Assembly: GCA_014896235.1 (NCBI GenBank)
Contig: JADBKU010000012.1
Coordinates: 1 to 64,000, forward strand
Source: a bacterium
GTDB lineage: Bacteria; Desulfobacterota; Binatia; Binatales; Binataceae
DNA length: 64,000 bases
Direction of reading: 5' to 3'
Both the position numbers and the translations under genes were made by a program. This document shows positions 19,552 to 28,458 of the stretch, in pieces. The notes under the pieces were generated by a model that was given only the letters and a program-made list of their open reading frames with translations, ran no database searches and had not been told where the DNA came from. Every line of letters begins with the position of its first letter. Within the stretch, counting starts at the first letter, position 1.

Positions 19552-21216
19552 ATGGCTATGGTTGGACTTAAGGAACAGACGGTGAAGGACGCGAAATCGA
19601 TCGCGGACGCCCGCGCGCGGCATCAATGGCGGATCCCGGCCGATTACAATGTCGCGATCGACTGCATCGACCGGCATGCTGATTTGCGCGACAAGCCCGC
19701 CCTGTTTTATGAGGACGACGAAGGGCGCGAGGAACGCTACACGTTTGGCCAGATCGGCGAACTCAGCCGGCGCTTCGCCAATGCGCTCAAGGGACTCGGC
19801 ATCAAGCGCGGCGACGTAGTCGCGATTCACCTGCCGCAGCGGCCCGAGACGGCGATCGCGCACATGGCGCTGTATCGGCTGGGAGCGATCGCGCTGCCGA
19901 TTTCGAAACTGTTCGGGCCCGACGCGCTGCGCTACCGGCTCACCAATAGCTCGGCGCGCGCAATCATGCTGGAGCCGGAAAGCGCCGGCAAACTCGATCC
20001 GATTCGCTCTGAATTGCCCGACCTGCGGCATGTCATCATCGTCGGCGGCAAGGAAGGCGGCCTCGGCTTCGACGACCTGATCGCCAAGTCGTCGGCTTCA
20101 TTCACGATGGAGCCGAGCAAGGCCGAAGATCCGATTCTGTTGATGTACACGTCGGGCACGACCGGCGATCCCAAGGGCGTCCTGCACGCGGCGCGCTATG
20201 TGCTGGGCCACAACGGCATCGACTACTCGTACAACTTTTTGCGCGAAGGCGACCTTTATTACAGCCCCGCCGATTGGGCGTGGGCGGGCGGTCTGCTCGA
20301 CGGCCTGCTCGCGATTTGGCCATACGGAATTCCGGTGCTGGCGTATCGCAGCAAGGCGCGCTTCGATCCCGAGGTGATGCTGGCGCTGGTGGAGAAATAC
20401 GGCGCGACCGTCGGGCTTTATCCGCCGACCGTGCTGAAAGGATTGCGCGAGGTCAAAAATCCGCGTGAAAAATACAAAAAATTGCGTCTGCGATGCGTCG
20501 TCAGCGGCGCCGAACCGGTAAGCCCGGAACTTGCCCGATGGGTCGACGAGCAATTGCGGGTACAGTTCAATCAGGCTTTCGGCCAGACCGAAGCCAATTA
20601 TTTCATCGGCAATTGCTCGGCGCTTGAAAAACCGCTGCTCGAGCCGCTCGGCAAGGCCTTTCCCGGTCACGATGTCGCGATTATCGCCGACGGCGCCCCG
20701 GTCAAGCCGGGCGCGACCGGCGAAATCGCAATCCGGCGCACCAGCCCGGTCGTGATGAAGGAATATTGGAAGAACCCGGCCGCGATGGCCGAGAAGTTCG
20801 CCGGCGAATGGTGCCTCACCGGCGACATGGGCCACATGGACGACGAAGGGTATATCTATTTTCAGGGCCGCAACGACGACGTGATCAAAACCTCCGGCTA
20901 CCGCGTCGGACCGGCCGAAGTCGAGGCGAAAATCATCGAGCATCCGGCGGTGGCTTCGTGCGCCGTGGTCGGAATTCCCGACGAGAAACGCGGCCAGGCG
21001 ATCAAGGCGTTTATCAAGCTCCTGCCGAGCCATCAGCCTTCGCCAGCGATGATCGCGGAGATTCAGGAACACGTAAAAAAGCGGCTCGCGTTTCACGAGG
21101 CGCCGCGGGAATTCGAGTTTATCGACGAATTTCCGATGACCGTCACGGGAAAAATCCGCCGGCGGGACCTGCGCGAAAAGGAAATCGAAAAGCTGAAGGC
21201 CGCAGGCAAAATCTGA
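19552..21216 (+). CDS. AMP-forming acyl-CoA synthetase (medium-chain ACSM-like)
   Basis: The 554-residue adenylate-forming enzyme activates a carboxylic acid to its CoA thioester. MYTSGTTGDPKGV is the phosphate-binding loop, NQAFGQTEANYF the A5 motif, TGDMGHMDDEGY and GRNDDVIKTSGYRVGP the hinge, and VTGKIRRRDLRE carries the catalytic lysine. The YYSPADWAWAGGL stretch is typical of ACSM/benzoate-like synthetases. It heads a likely operon with three class III CoA-transferases and an amidohydrolase. GGAGG lies 4 nt before the chosen ATG; a second ATG two codons later is equally possible. Confidence 0.93.
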   Translation: MAMVGLKEQTVKDAKSIADARARHQWRIPADYNVAIDCIDRHADLRDKPALFYEDDEGREERYTFGQIGELSRRFANALKGLGIKRGDVVAIHLPQRPETAIAHMALYRLGAIALPISKLFGPDALRYRLTNSSARAIMLEPESAGKLDPIRSELPDLRHVIIVGGKEGGLGFDDLIAKSSASFTMEPSKAEDPILLMYTSGTTGDPKGVLHAARYVLGHNGIDYSYNFLREGDLYYSPADWAWAGGLLDGLLAIWPYGIPVLAYRSKARFDPEVMLALVEKYGATVGLYPPTVLKGLREVKNPREKYKKLRLRCVVSGAEPVSPELARWVDEQLRVQFNQAFGQTEANYFIGNCSALEKPLLEPLGKAFPGHDVAIIADGAPVKPGATGEIAIRRTSPVVMKEYWKNPAAMAEKFAGEWCLTGDMGHMDDEGYIYFQGRNDDVIKTSGYRVGPAEVEAKIIEHPAVASCAVVGIPDEKRGQAIKAFIKLLPSHQPSPAMIAEIQEHVKKRLAFHEAPREFEFIDEFPMTVTGKIRRRDLREKEIEKLKAAGKI

Positions 21217-21315
21217 AACGGGCGAAACGGCGGCGAATTTGCGTTTTTCTGCGTGAAAGCGCTATGGAAACCGATGAGCCATCCGGCCAGAACACGCGAA
21301 GAGGATTGAGTCGAA

Positions 21316-22533
21316 GTGGGAAGTCAACCAGCGTCGCCCTTCGGAGCGATAAAAATAGTCGAATGTGGCGAAGGCATCTCCGCCGCGTTCGGAGCCAAAA
21401 TGATCGCCGATCTGGGAGCCGAGGTGATCAAAGTCGAGCCTCCAGGCGGCGATCTGACGCGCCGGCGCGGACCGTTTCCGGAAGACAAGGCCGATCCAGA
21501 GAAAAGCGGCATCTTCATTTACCTGAATGCGAACAAGCGCGGCGTCGTTGCGGATTTGAAGCGTCCCGAAGGCCGCGAGCTGCTGCACAGATTGCTCGCC
21601 GGCGCCGACATCCTGATTCATAACGTCGCGCCCGGCGAACGCGCCGCCCAAGGCCTCGAAAGCGCGGCGCTGCGGGCGGCGTTTCCGAAGTTGATCATCG
21701 CGGCGATTTCCCCGTTCGGCGAAACCGGTCCCTACGCGAATTGGCGCGGCTATGAACTCACCCTCTCGAACGCCGCCGGATGGGCGACACTGAGTCCGGG
21801 CGCGTCGCCCTATCCCGAACTTCCGCCGCTCAAATGCTTCGGCTCGCAATGCGAATTCCAGGGCGGAATTCACGCCGCGATGGTCGCGCTGGCGGCGTAT
21901 ATGCATCGCCTCAAGACGGGCGAGGGGCAGTCGATCGACGTCTCCGAGCAGGAAGCAGTTGCTGCGATGCTGGAGATGAACTTCATGCACTGGACGTATG
22001 CGCATCGCGAAACCTCTCGGCTGGGTTCGCGGCTGCTTGGCCCGTGGTTTATCAGCGATACTGCGGACGGCAAGATTTTCGCGTTGGCGGTCGAGGAAGA
22101 TCAGTGGAAACGGCTGGTCGAATTGATGGGCAATCCTGAATGGGCCAATGACGAACTATTCAAGGATCGCATCGCGCGCGGCCAGAACCAGGACGCGCTA
22201 AAGGCTCTGATGGGCGAGTGGCTCAGCCAGTGGAAGACGCAAGAGCTGTATCGCGCGGCGCAGGAAAAGCGGGTGCCGTTCGCGCCGATCAACACGATGC
22301 GCGACCTTTACGAGAACGAGCATCTCGCGGAGCGCCAATTCTTCACCACGCTCGAGCAGCCGGGAATCGGCGGAGTCAAGCTGCCCGGGATGCCGTCAAA
22401 ATACGGCGCGACGCCTTGGGCGCTCAGGCGTCCAGCGCCAAAATTAGGCGAGCATACCGAAGAGGTTTTTTGCGGTGAACTGGGAATTCTGCGCGAACGC
22501 CTGAACGAATTGCGCAAAGCCGGCGTCGCCTGA
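21316..22533 (+). CDS. Class III CoA-transferase (CaiB/BaiF/Frc family), Glu at the catalytic Asp position
   Basis: This is a 405-residue family III CoA-transferase, which moves CoA between carboxylic acids through an aspartyl-CoA thioester. IKIVECGEGISAAFGAKMIADLGAEVIKVE is split from the classic N-terminus, and NANKRGVVADLK and ISPFGETGPYANW follow. The D-x-x-x-G motif that carries Asp169 in E. coli CaiB is E180-F-Q-G-G here. GTG is the start, with GAGG about 12 nt upstream. It begins 99 bp after the synthetase and is followed by two paralogues 19 and 31 bp apart. The acyl donor and acceptor are unknown. Confidence 0.9.
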   Translation: MGSQPASPFGAIKIVECGEGISAAFGAKMIADLGAEVIKVEPPGGDLTRRRGPFPEDKADPEKSGIFIYLNANKRGVVADLKRPEGRELLHRLLAGADILIHNVAPGERAAQGLESAALRAAFPKLIIAAISPFGETGPYANWRGYELTLSNAAGWATLSPGASPYPELPPLKCFGSQCEFQGGIHAAMVALAAYMHRLKTGEGQSIDVSEQEAVAAMLEMNFMHWTYAHRETSRLGSRLLGPWFISDTADGKIFALAVEEDQWKRLVELMGNPEWANDELFKDRIARGQNQDALKALMGEWLSQWKTQELYRAAQEKRVPFAPINTMRDLYENEHLAERQFFTTLEQPGIGGVKLPGMPSKYGATPWALRRPAPKLGEHTEEVFCGELGILRERLNELRKAGVA

Positions 22534-22552
22534 CGCCGCAAGGATATTGGAA

Positions 22553-23773
22553 ATGGCTAACCTTCCGATTTCCGGAGTCCGCGTGCTCGATTTTACCTGG
22601 GCATGGGCGGGACCATTCTGCACGATGCAACTGGCGCATCTCGGCGCCGAAGTGATCCGCGTCGAAACGACCGCGCGTCCGGCCTGCGTTACGCGCCTGA
22701 TACCGCCGTTTGCCGACGATATTCCGGGCCCGAACCGCGCCGGATATTTCAATCAATACAACCAGGGCAAAAAGTCGATTTTGCTTAACCTGACGCGGCC
22801 CGAATCCATCGATATCGCGTGCCAACTGGTCAAGCACTGCGATATCGTCGCCGACAATTTCGCCGCGGGCGTGATGGACAAACTCGGCCTTGGCTACGCC
22901 AAGCTGCGAACGATCAAACCCGACATCATCATGATCTCGATGTCCGGGTACGGGCAGACCGGCCCGTTCAAAGGCTTTGTCGGATACGGACCGCCAGCCT
23001 CCGCCGCGTCGGGAATGTTTTTCACCACCGGCTATGAAGGCGGCGAACCGGGCGAAATCGGCGTCTCCTACCCCGATCCGAACGCCGGAATCTTTGGCGC
23101 GTTTGCGCTGATGGCCGCGTTGACGCATCGCGCGCTCACCGGCGAAGGCCAATATATCGATCAATCGCAGTTCGAAACTGCGCTAGCGCTGATGCCGGAA
23201 GGTCTGCTCGAATACGAACTGAACCATCGCGAACCCGAACGTCACGGCAATCACGATCCAGTCATGGCGCCGCACGAATGTTATAAAGCGGCCGGCGACG
23301 ACGAAAAATGGGTTTCGATCGCCGTCGGCAGCGAAGAAGAATGGCGCGCGCTCTGCCGTGTTATGGGCAATCCTGGCCTCGCTGATGATCCGCGTTTCAA
23401 GACCGCGGCGTTGCGCAAGCGGAATGAAGCCGCGCTGGACGAAATCATCACCGCCTGGACGCGGACTCGCGATCGCTGGGAAACGGCCAAAGCCCTTCAG
23501 GAAGCGGGAGTCGCGGCGTTTCCGTCGATGAGCAACAAGGATCTCGCCGAAGATCCGCATCTGAACGCGCGCGGCTACTTCACGATGCTCGAGCATCCGG
23601 AGGTTGGCAGGCGCCAGCACGCGGGAATTCCGTGGAAGATGTCGGGCACGCCGTGCGAGGTCCGCAGCCCCGCTCCGTTGCGTGGCGCCGACACCGAAGC
23701 GGTGCTCAAATCGCTGCTCGGAATGACCCTCGACCAGATTGAGCATCTGCGCAAATCCGGCGTTCTGATTTAA
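22553..23773 (+). CDS. Class III CoA-transferase (CaiB/BaiF family), second copy
   Basis: The 406-residue paralogue of the preceding gene retains the expected catalytic aspartate (Asp175 in YPDPNAGIFGA). ISMSGYGQTGPFKGFVGYGP and GEGQYIDQSQFETA are family signatures. An AAGGA ribosome site favours the ATG at 22553 over an upstream TTG. Only 19 bp separate it from the first copy, so the two are translationally close. The proteins differ clearly in sequence. They may form a heteromer or act on successive intermediates. Confidence 0.92.
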   Translation: MANLPISGVRVLDFTWAWAGPFCTMQLAHLGAEVIRVETTARPACVTRLIPPFADDIPGPNRAGYFNQYNQGKKSILLNLTRPESIDIACQLVKHCDIVADNFAAGVMDKLGLGYAKLRTIKPDIIMISMSGYGQTGPFKGFVGYGPPASAASGMFFTTGYEGGEPGEIGVSYPDPNAGIFGAFALMAALTHRALTGEGQYIDQSQFETALALMPEGLLEYELNHREPERHGNHDPVMAPHECYKAAGDDEKWVSIAVGSEEEWRALCRVMGNPGLADDPRFKTAALRKRNEAALDEIITAWTRTRDRWETAKALQEAGVAAFPSMSNKDLAEDPHLNARGYFTMLEHPEVGRRQHAGIPWKMSGTPCEVRSPAPLRGADTEAVLKSLLGMTLDQIEHLRKSGVLI

Positions 23774-23804
23774 GCCGGAAGCTGCGCGCGCGGGAGTGAC
23801 GCCA

Positions 23805-24998
23805 ATGCATCAGCCGCTCGCCGACCTTCGGATTCTCGATCTGACGCACTACTACGCGGGTCCGTACGCCACGATGCTGCTCAGTTTTCTTGGCGCGGAC
23901 GTGGTTAAAATCGAAGCTCCGGGAGTCGGCGACGGCGCGCGCGGCCTGTTTCGCAAACGCGAACGGGCCTACGGCTATCCGTTCGCGCTCCTTAACAACA
24001 ACAAGCGATCGGTCACGCTCAACCTGAAAAGTGAACGCGGCCGCGATCTGTTTCTCAAATTGGTCGAAACGGCCGACATCGTGGTCGAGAATTTCGCCGC
24101 CGGCGCGATGGAATCGATGGGTCTCAGTTACGAGACGCTGCGCCCGCGAAATCCTCGCCTGATTTACGCGACCAATACGGGATTCGGCTTGAGCGGTCCG
24201 TACCGCGATCTTGCGGCTTTCGATCCGATCGTACAGGCGATGGGCGGCGTGATGGCGATTACCGGCGAGGCGGACGGTCCGCCGCTCAAGACCGGCGCCG
24301 CGATCGCCGATATCCTCGGCGGCGCCCATTTATGCGCAGGCTTGCTTGCCGCAATCCGCGAACGCGACCGCACCGGACGGGGGCTGATGGTCGAGTTGTG
24401 CCTGTACGATTCGATCGTGCCGTCGTTGACCTCGTTCCTCGGCGCTTACGGAATGGGCCTCAAAAACCTGCGTGACGGGAATCGCGCGTCGGGCGGCGCG
24501 ATCGCACCCTACAATTCGTATCCCGCGAGCGACGGCCACGTGATGATACTCGCGGGCGACAATTCGCGATGGCGGCGCTTGTGCGAGTTGATGGGGCGTG
24601 CGGAGCTGGCCGACGATCCGCGCTTCGCGACGCCGAGCGCGCGCGCCAGAAATCGCCACGAGGTCGATCGAATCGTCGGCGACTGGACGGTCGCCAAAAC
24701 CCGCCGCGAACTGTTTGAGGAAATGGGCCGCGCGGAGGTCTTCTGCGGAATCGTGCAGGAACTTGATGAGGTCATGGCCGATTCGCATCTCCTCGAACGC
24801 GGCCTGCTTCAAACCGTGGAACATCCGGAGCTTGGCCCGATGACCATTTTCACGTCGCCAATCCGGCTCGACGGCGATCGCCCGCGGGTGAAGTCGCTGA
24901 GTCCGAAGCTCGGCGCGGACAACGACGAGTTCTACTCCGTCGAACTCGGCCTGAACGCCAGCGAAATCGCCTTGCTGCGCGAACAAAAAATAATTTGA
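23805..24998 (+). CDS. Class III CoA-transferase (CaiB/BaiF family), third copy
   Basis: The 397-residue paralogue has Asp169 in TGAAIADILGGAH, matching the catalytic aspartate number of E. coli CaiB. LLNNNKRSVTLNLK and TGFGLSGPYRDLAAFDP are characteristic of formyl-CoA/succinyl-CoA-type transferases. GGGAG precedes the ATG at 23805 by 8 nt, so this start is favoured over the GTG nine bases earlier. It is the third in a row and ends 45 bp before the amidohydrolase. Substrates cannot be deduced. Confidence 0.92.
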   Translation: MHQPLADLRILDLTHYYAGPYATMLLSFLGADVVKIEAPGVGDGARGLFRKRERAYGYPFALLNNNKRSVTLNLKSERGRDLFLKLVETADIVVENFAAGAMESMGLSYETLRPRNPRLIYATNTGFGLSGPYRDLAAFDPIVQAMGGVMAITGEADGPPLKTGAAIADILGGAHLCAGLLAAIRERDRTGRGLMVELCLYDSIVPSLTSFLGAYGMGLKNLRDGNRASGGAIAPYNSYPASDGHVMILAGDNSRWRRLCELMGRAELADDPRFATPSARARNRHEVDRIVGDWTVAKTRRELFEEMGRAEVFCGIVQELDEVMADSHLLERGLLQTVEHPELGPMTIFTSPIRLDGDRPRVKSLSPKLGADNDEFYSVELGLNASEIALLREQKII

Positions 24999-25043
24999 GC
25001 GCGTCTCTTTCCGCCCGAATCAGCCAAAGGAGCTAATCGATTC

Positions 25044-26507
25044 ATGGCCGCTATTCACTCTGGCGCATCGAAATCGGCTGCGGTCCGCGCGCGCCTGAAC
25101 CATCCGGTAATCGATTCCGACGGTCATACGATCGAATTCGCCCCCGCGATTTCCGATTATTTGAAGCAGGTCGGCGGCCCAACCCTGGTCGAGCGTTTCA
25201 AAAACGGCAACGGCCGCGGCGCGGGCGGCGGATGGCATCGATTGACGCCTGAGGAACGGATGGAACGCCGGGCGACGCGACCGCCATGGTGGGCCTTCCC
25301 GACCCGCAACACCCTCGATCGTGCGACGGCGACCCTCCCCAAGCTCCTGTACGAGCGGATGGAACAGTTCGGCCTCGATTTCACGGTGCTCTATCCGACG
25401 CTCGCGATGTTTGCGGCGCATCTCGAAGACGAAGAGCTGCGCCGCGGCGCCAGCCGCGCCTACAACATGTTCCACGCCGACCTGTTCCGTGAATTTTCCG
25501 ATCGGATCGCGCCGGTCGCGGTGGTGCCGATGCATACGCCGGAGGAGGCGATCGACGAACTGGAATTCGTCGTCAGGAAGCTCGGCTTCAAAGCGGTGAT
25601 GATGCCGGGCAACGTCCGCCGCCCGATCGCGGCAGTGCTCAAGCGCGCGCCGGAAGTCGCGCGCTGGGCTTTCTGGGTGGATAATCTGGCGGTCGACAGC
25701 CTGCACGATTACGACCCGGTCTGGGCCAAATGCGTCGAGCTTGGCGTGCCTGCGACGTTCCATTCGAGCAGCATGGGATGGGGCAGCCGGAACTCGGTCA
25801 ACAACTACGTTTACAACCATATCGGCAATTTCGCCGCCGCCGGAGAAGCGGTGTGCAAGGCGCTGTTTATCGGCGGCGTGCCGAAGCGATTTCCCACGCT
25901 CAAGTTCGCTTTTCTGGAGGGCGGCGCCGGATGGGCCTGCACGCTTTATTCCGACCTGATCGCGCACTGGCGCAAGCGCAACCGCCAGGCGGTCGAAGAA
26001 TACAATCCCGCCAATCTCGATCGGCGGATGTTCTACGATTTGTGCCGACGATACGGAACCGCCGCCGTGCAGGACAAAATCGAACGGCTCGCCGCCGCCG
26101 GAGAACGGTTCAGCGGCGCCAATGAAGACCCCGCGATGCTCGACGAGTTCGCCGCATGCGGAATCGAGCGCGCCGAAGACATCCGCGACATCTTTGCGCG
26201 CAGCTTCTTCTTCGGATGCGAGGCTGACGATCCGATCAACGCCTGGGCGTTCAACGATCGTGTAAATCCGCTCGGCGCGCGGCACAATGTCCTCTTCAGC
26301 TCCGATATCGGCCATTGGGACGTGCCCGACATGACCGAAGTCACCGAAGAGGCATACGAACTGGTCGAGCACGGATTGATCACCGAGCAGGACTTCCGCG
26401 ATTTCGTCTTCCGCAATCCGGTGCGGATGTGGGCGTCGATGAATCCGCGCTTCTTCGCGGGCACGGCGATCGAAGACGCGGTCGGGCGGATTTTGCATGA
26501 CCAATAG
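25044..26507 (+). CDS. Amidohydrolase-2 family metal-dependent hydrolase/decarboxylase
   Basis: This is a 487-residue TIM-barrel enzyme of the ACMSD-like amidohydrolase 2 group. The N-terminal DSDGHTIE holds metal ligands, TFHSSSM a central histidine, and FSSDIGHWD the C-terminal catalytic aspartate. Relatives decarboxylate or hydrolyse aromatic and other acids without redox cofactors. It is the last gene of the acyl-CoA synthetase/CoA-transferase cluster, so it probably acts on the free acid entering or leaving that route. AAGGAG lies upstream of the ATG. A long open frame on the opposite strand here is only its shadow. Confidence 0.9.
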   Translation: MAAIHSGASKSAAVRARLNHPVIDSDGHTIEFAPAISDYLKQVGGPTLVERFKNGNGRGAGGGWHRLTPEERMERRATRPPWWAFPTRNTLDRATATLPKLLYERMEQFGLDFTVLYPTLAMFAAHLEDEELRRGASRAYNMFHADLFREFSDRIAPVAVVPMHTPEEAIDELEFVVRKLGFKAVMMPGNVRRPIAAVLKRAPEVARWAFWVDNLAVDSLHDYDPVWAKCVELGVPATFHSSSMGWGSRNSVNNYVYNHIGNFAAAGEAVCKALFIGGVPKRFPTLKFAFLEGGAGWACTLYSDLIAHWRKRNRQAVEEYNPANLDRRMFYDLCRRYGTAAVQDKIERLAAAGERFSGANEDPAMLDEFAACGIERAEDIRDIFARSFFFGCEADDPINAWAFNDRVNPLGARHNVLFSSDIGHWDVPDMTEVTEEAYELVEHGLITEQDFRDFVFRNPVRMWASMNPRFFAGTAIEDAVGRILHDQ

Positions 26508-26614
26508 CTTTCCCTCGCGCTAGCGCGGCCAAGCGGTCCGCTCAAGTTCGATGACAACGCCGCCGCCGCTATCGTAGAATTCACGCGCGCGCCCATTTGC
26601 GGCGCGAACCTTCG

Positions 26615-28321
26615 ATGCGCAACGACGAAATCGCCGGCGTGTTGGAAGAAATCGCCGACATGCTCGAAATGACCGGCGAGAATTTCTTTCGCGTGCGCGC
26701 CTATCGCAACGCGGCGCGAACGGTTCAGGATTATCCGGCGCCGCTGTCCGGATTATCGCGCGAAAAAATCGACGCGCTGCCCGGAATCGGCGCGGATCTC
26801 GCGGAAAAAATCGCGACGCTGGCGGCGGGCTGCGAAGTGCCGCTGCACGCAAGGCTTAAAAAGACTTTTCCGGCCGGATTGCTCGAACTTCGCACGCTGC
26901 CGGGACTCGGACCGAAACGCATCAAACTGCTTCACGACCGGCTCAAAATCTCCAGCCTCGACGATTTGCATCGTGCGCTTGACGCCGGCCAGCTCAGGAC
27001 GATCCCCGGCTTCGGCGCCAAAAGCGAAGAGCGTTTGCTCAAAGCGCTGGAATCCCGCACCGCCGCGCCGGCGGAAAAGCGCTGGCCGCGCCATGAGGCG
27101 GCCGCAATCGCGCACGAATTGCTCGCCTGGATAAAAACCGCGCGCGGCGTGGAAAATCTGGCGATCGCCGGCAGTCTGCGGCGCGGGCGCGAAACGGTCG
27201 GCGATATCGATTTGCTGGCGGCCTCAAGCGACGCCGCCGCGGTGATGGAGCGGTTTCTCTCCTTTCCGGCGGTCGAGCGCCGGCTCGGCGCAGGCGAAAC
27301 GAAAGCGAGCGTGGTTTTGCGCGGCGGTTTGCAGGTCGATTTGCGCGCGATCGAATCCGAAAGCTGGGGCGCCGCACTGATTTATTTCACCGGCTCGAAG
27401 GCCCACAGCGTGCACTTGCGCAAAATCGCCCAGGGCGCGGGCCTGCTGCTCAACGAATACGGCCTCTTTCGCGGCAAGCGGCGCATCGCCGGCGCCGACG
27501 AGGACGGCGTTTACAAGGCGCTGGGACTGCGCCCGATTCCGCCCGAATTACGCGAGGATCGCGGCGAAATCGAGGCGGCGGCGGGACGCGGTCATCTGCC
27601 GCATCTGATCACGGCCAGCGACCTGCGCGGCGACCTGCACGCCCACTCCAATTGGACCGACGGCCGCGCCACGATCGAACAGATGGCGCGCGGCGCGCAC
27701 GAACGCGGCCTCGAATACTTCGCACTGACCGATCACTCGCGGCGGCTCGCGATGGCGCATGGACTGGATCCCGTCCGTCTGCGCGAGCAGCGCAAGGAAA
27801 TCGAGCGGGTCGCCGGCCGAGTCGGAATCCGGATCCTGCGCGGCATAGAAGTGGACATCCTCGACGATGGCGAACTCGATTTGCCGGATCGCGCCCTTGC
27901 TGAACTGGATTGGGTCGTCGCCTCGGTTCATTCCAAGCTCGGCGATGACGAGAAGACGATGACCCGCCGGCTGGTTCGCGCGATTAGAAACCGGCACGTC
28001 GATTCGATTGGCCATCCGAGCAACCGCCTGATCGGCAAGCGTGAACGGAGCCATTTCGATTTCACCGAGGTATTGAAGGCGGCGCGTGACGAAGGCTGCG
28101 CGCTCGAAGTGAACAGCCAGCCCGACCGGCTTGATTTGACCGACACTGACTGCCTCGCCGCGAAACACGCCGGCGTGAAGCTGGTTATCGCCAGCGACGC
28201 CCATGCGCCGCACGACTTCGACGGCTTGGCCGGAGGCGTGTTGCAGGCCCGTCGCGGATGGATTGAGCCGGGAGACGTTCTTAACACCCTGCCTGTGGAC
28301 GAGCTGCTCTCGCGCCGCTAG
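26615..28321 (+). CDS. polX: Family X DNA polymerase with PHP exonuclease/phosphoesterase domain (PolX)
   Basis: The 568-residue bifunctional repair enzyme starts with helix-hairpin-helix and 8-kDa-like regions (IAGVLEEIADMLEMTGENFFRVRAY split; TLPGLGPKRIKLL). The nucleotidyltransferase core follows, with GSLRRGRETVGDIDLL carrying the catalytic D-x-D and VDLRAI the third aspartate. The C-terminal third is a PHP domain beginning DLHAHSNWTDG, with ASDAHAPHDF near its end; in PolX it gives 3'-5' exonuclease and AP-site activity for base-excision repair. ATG at 26615 is preferred to an upstream TTG. Confidence 0.94.
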   Translation: MRNDEIAGVLEEIADMLEMTGENFFRVRAYRNAARTVQDYPAPLSGLSREKIDALPGIGADLAEKIATLAAGCEVPLHARLKKTFPAGLLELRTLPGLGPKRIKLLHDRLKISSLDDLHRALDAGQLRTIPGFGAKSEERLLKALESRTAAPAEKRWPRHEAAAIAHELLAWIKTARGVENLAIAGSLRRGRETVGDIDLLAASSDAAAVMERFLSFPAVERRLGAGETKASVVLRGGLQVDLRAIESESWGAALIYFTGSKAHSVHLRKIAQGAGLLLNEYGLFRGKRRIAGADEDGVYKALGLRPIPPELREDRGEIEAAAGRGHLPHLITASDLRGDLHAHSNWTDGRATIEQMARGAHERGLEYFALTDHSRRLAMAHGLDPVRLREQRKEIERVAGRVGIRILRGIEVDILDDGELDLPDRALAELDWVVASVHSKLGDDEKTMTRRLVRAIRNRHVDSIGHPSNRLIGKRERSHFDFTEVLKAARDEGCALEVNSQPDRLDLTDTDCLAAKHAGVKLVIASDAHAPHDFDGLAGGVLQARRGWIEPGDVLNTLPVDELLSRR

Positions 28322-28458
28322 TAGTGTTACCATTGGCCATGCGAAAACGAACCCCGGTTCCGGCCGCCCGCTTCATAACGCTTGCGAGTCAAACCCATTT
28401 AAGGCAATAGACCATCAATCGCCGCATGAACGCAGGCTAATCGCGGCCGGTCCTCTCG

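Noticed and set aside
25020-26504. A 494-codon open frame on the minus strand opposite the amidohydrolase
   Set aside because: The plus-strand frame has clear amidohydrolase motifs and a ribosome site; the antisense frame is His/Arg-rich with no family motif, a usual shadow in GC-rich DNA.
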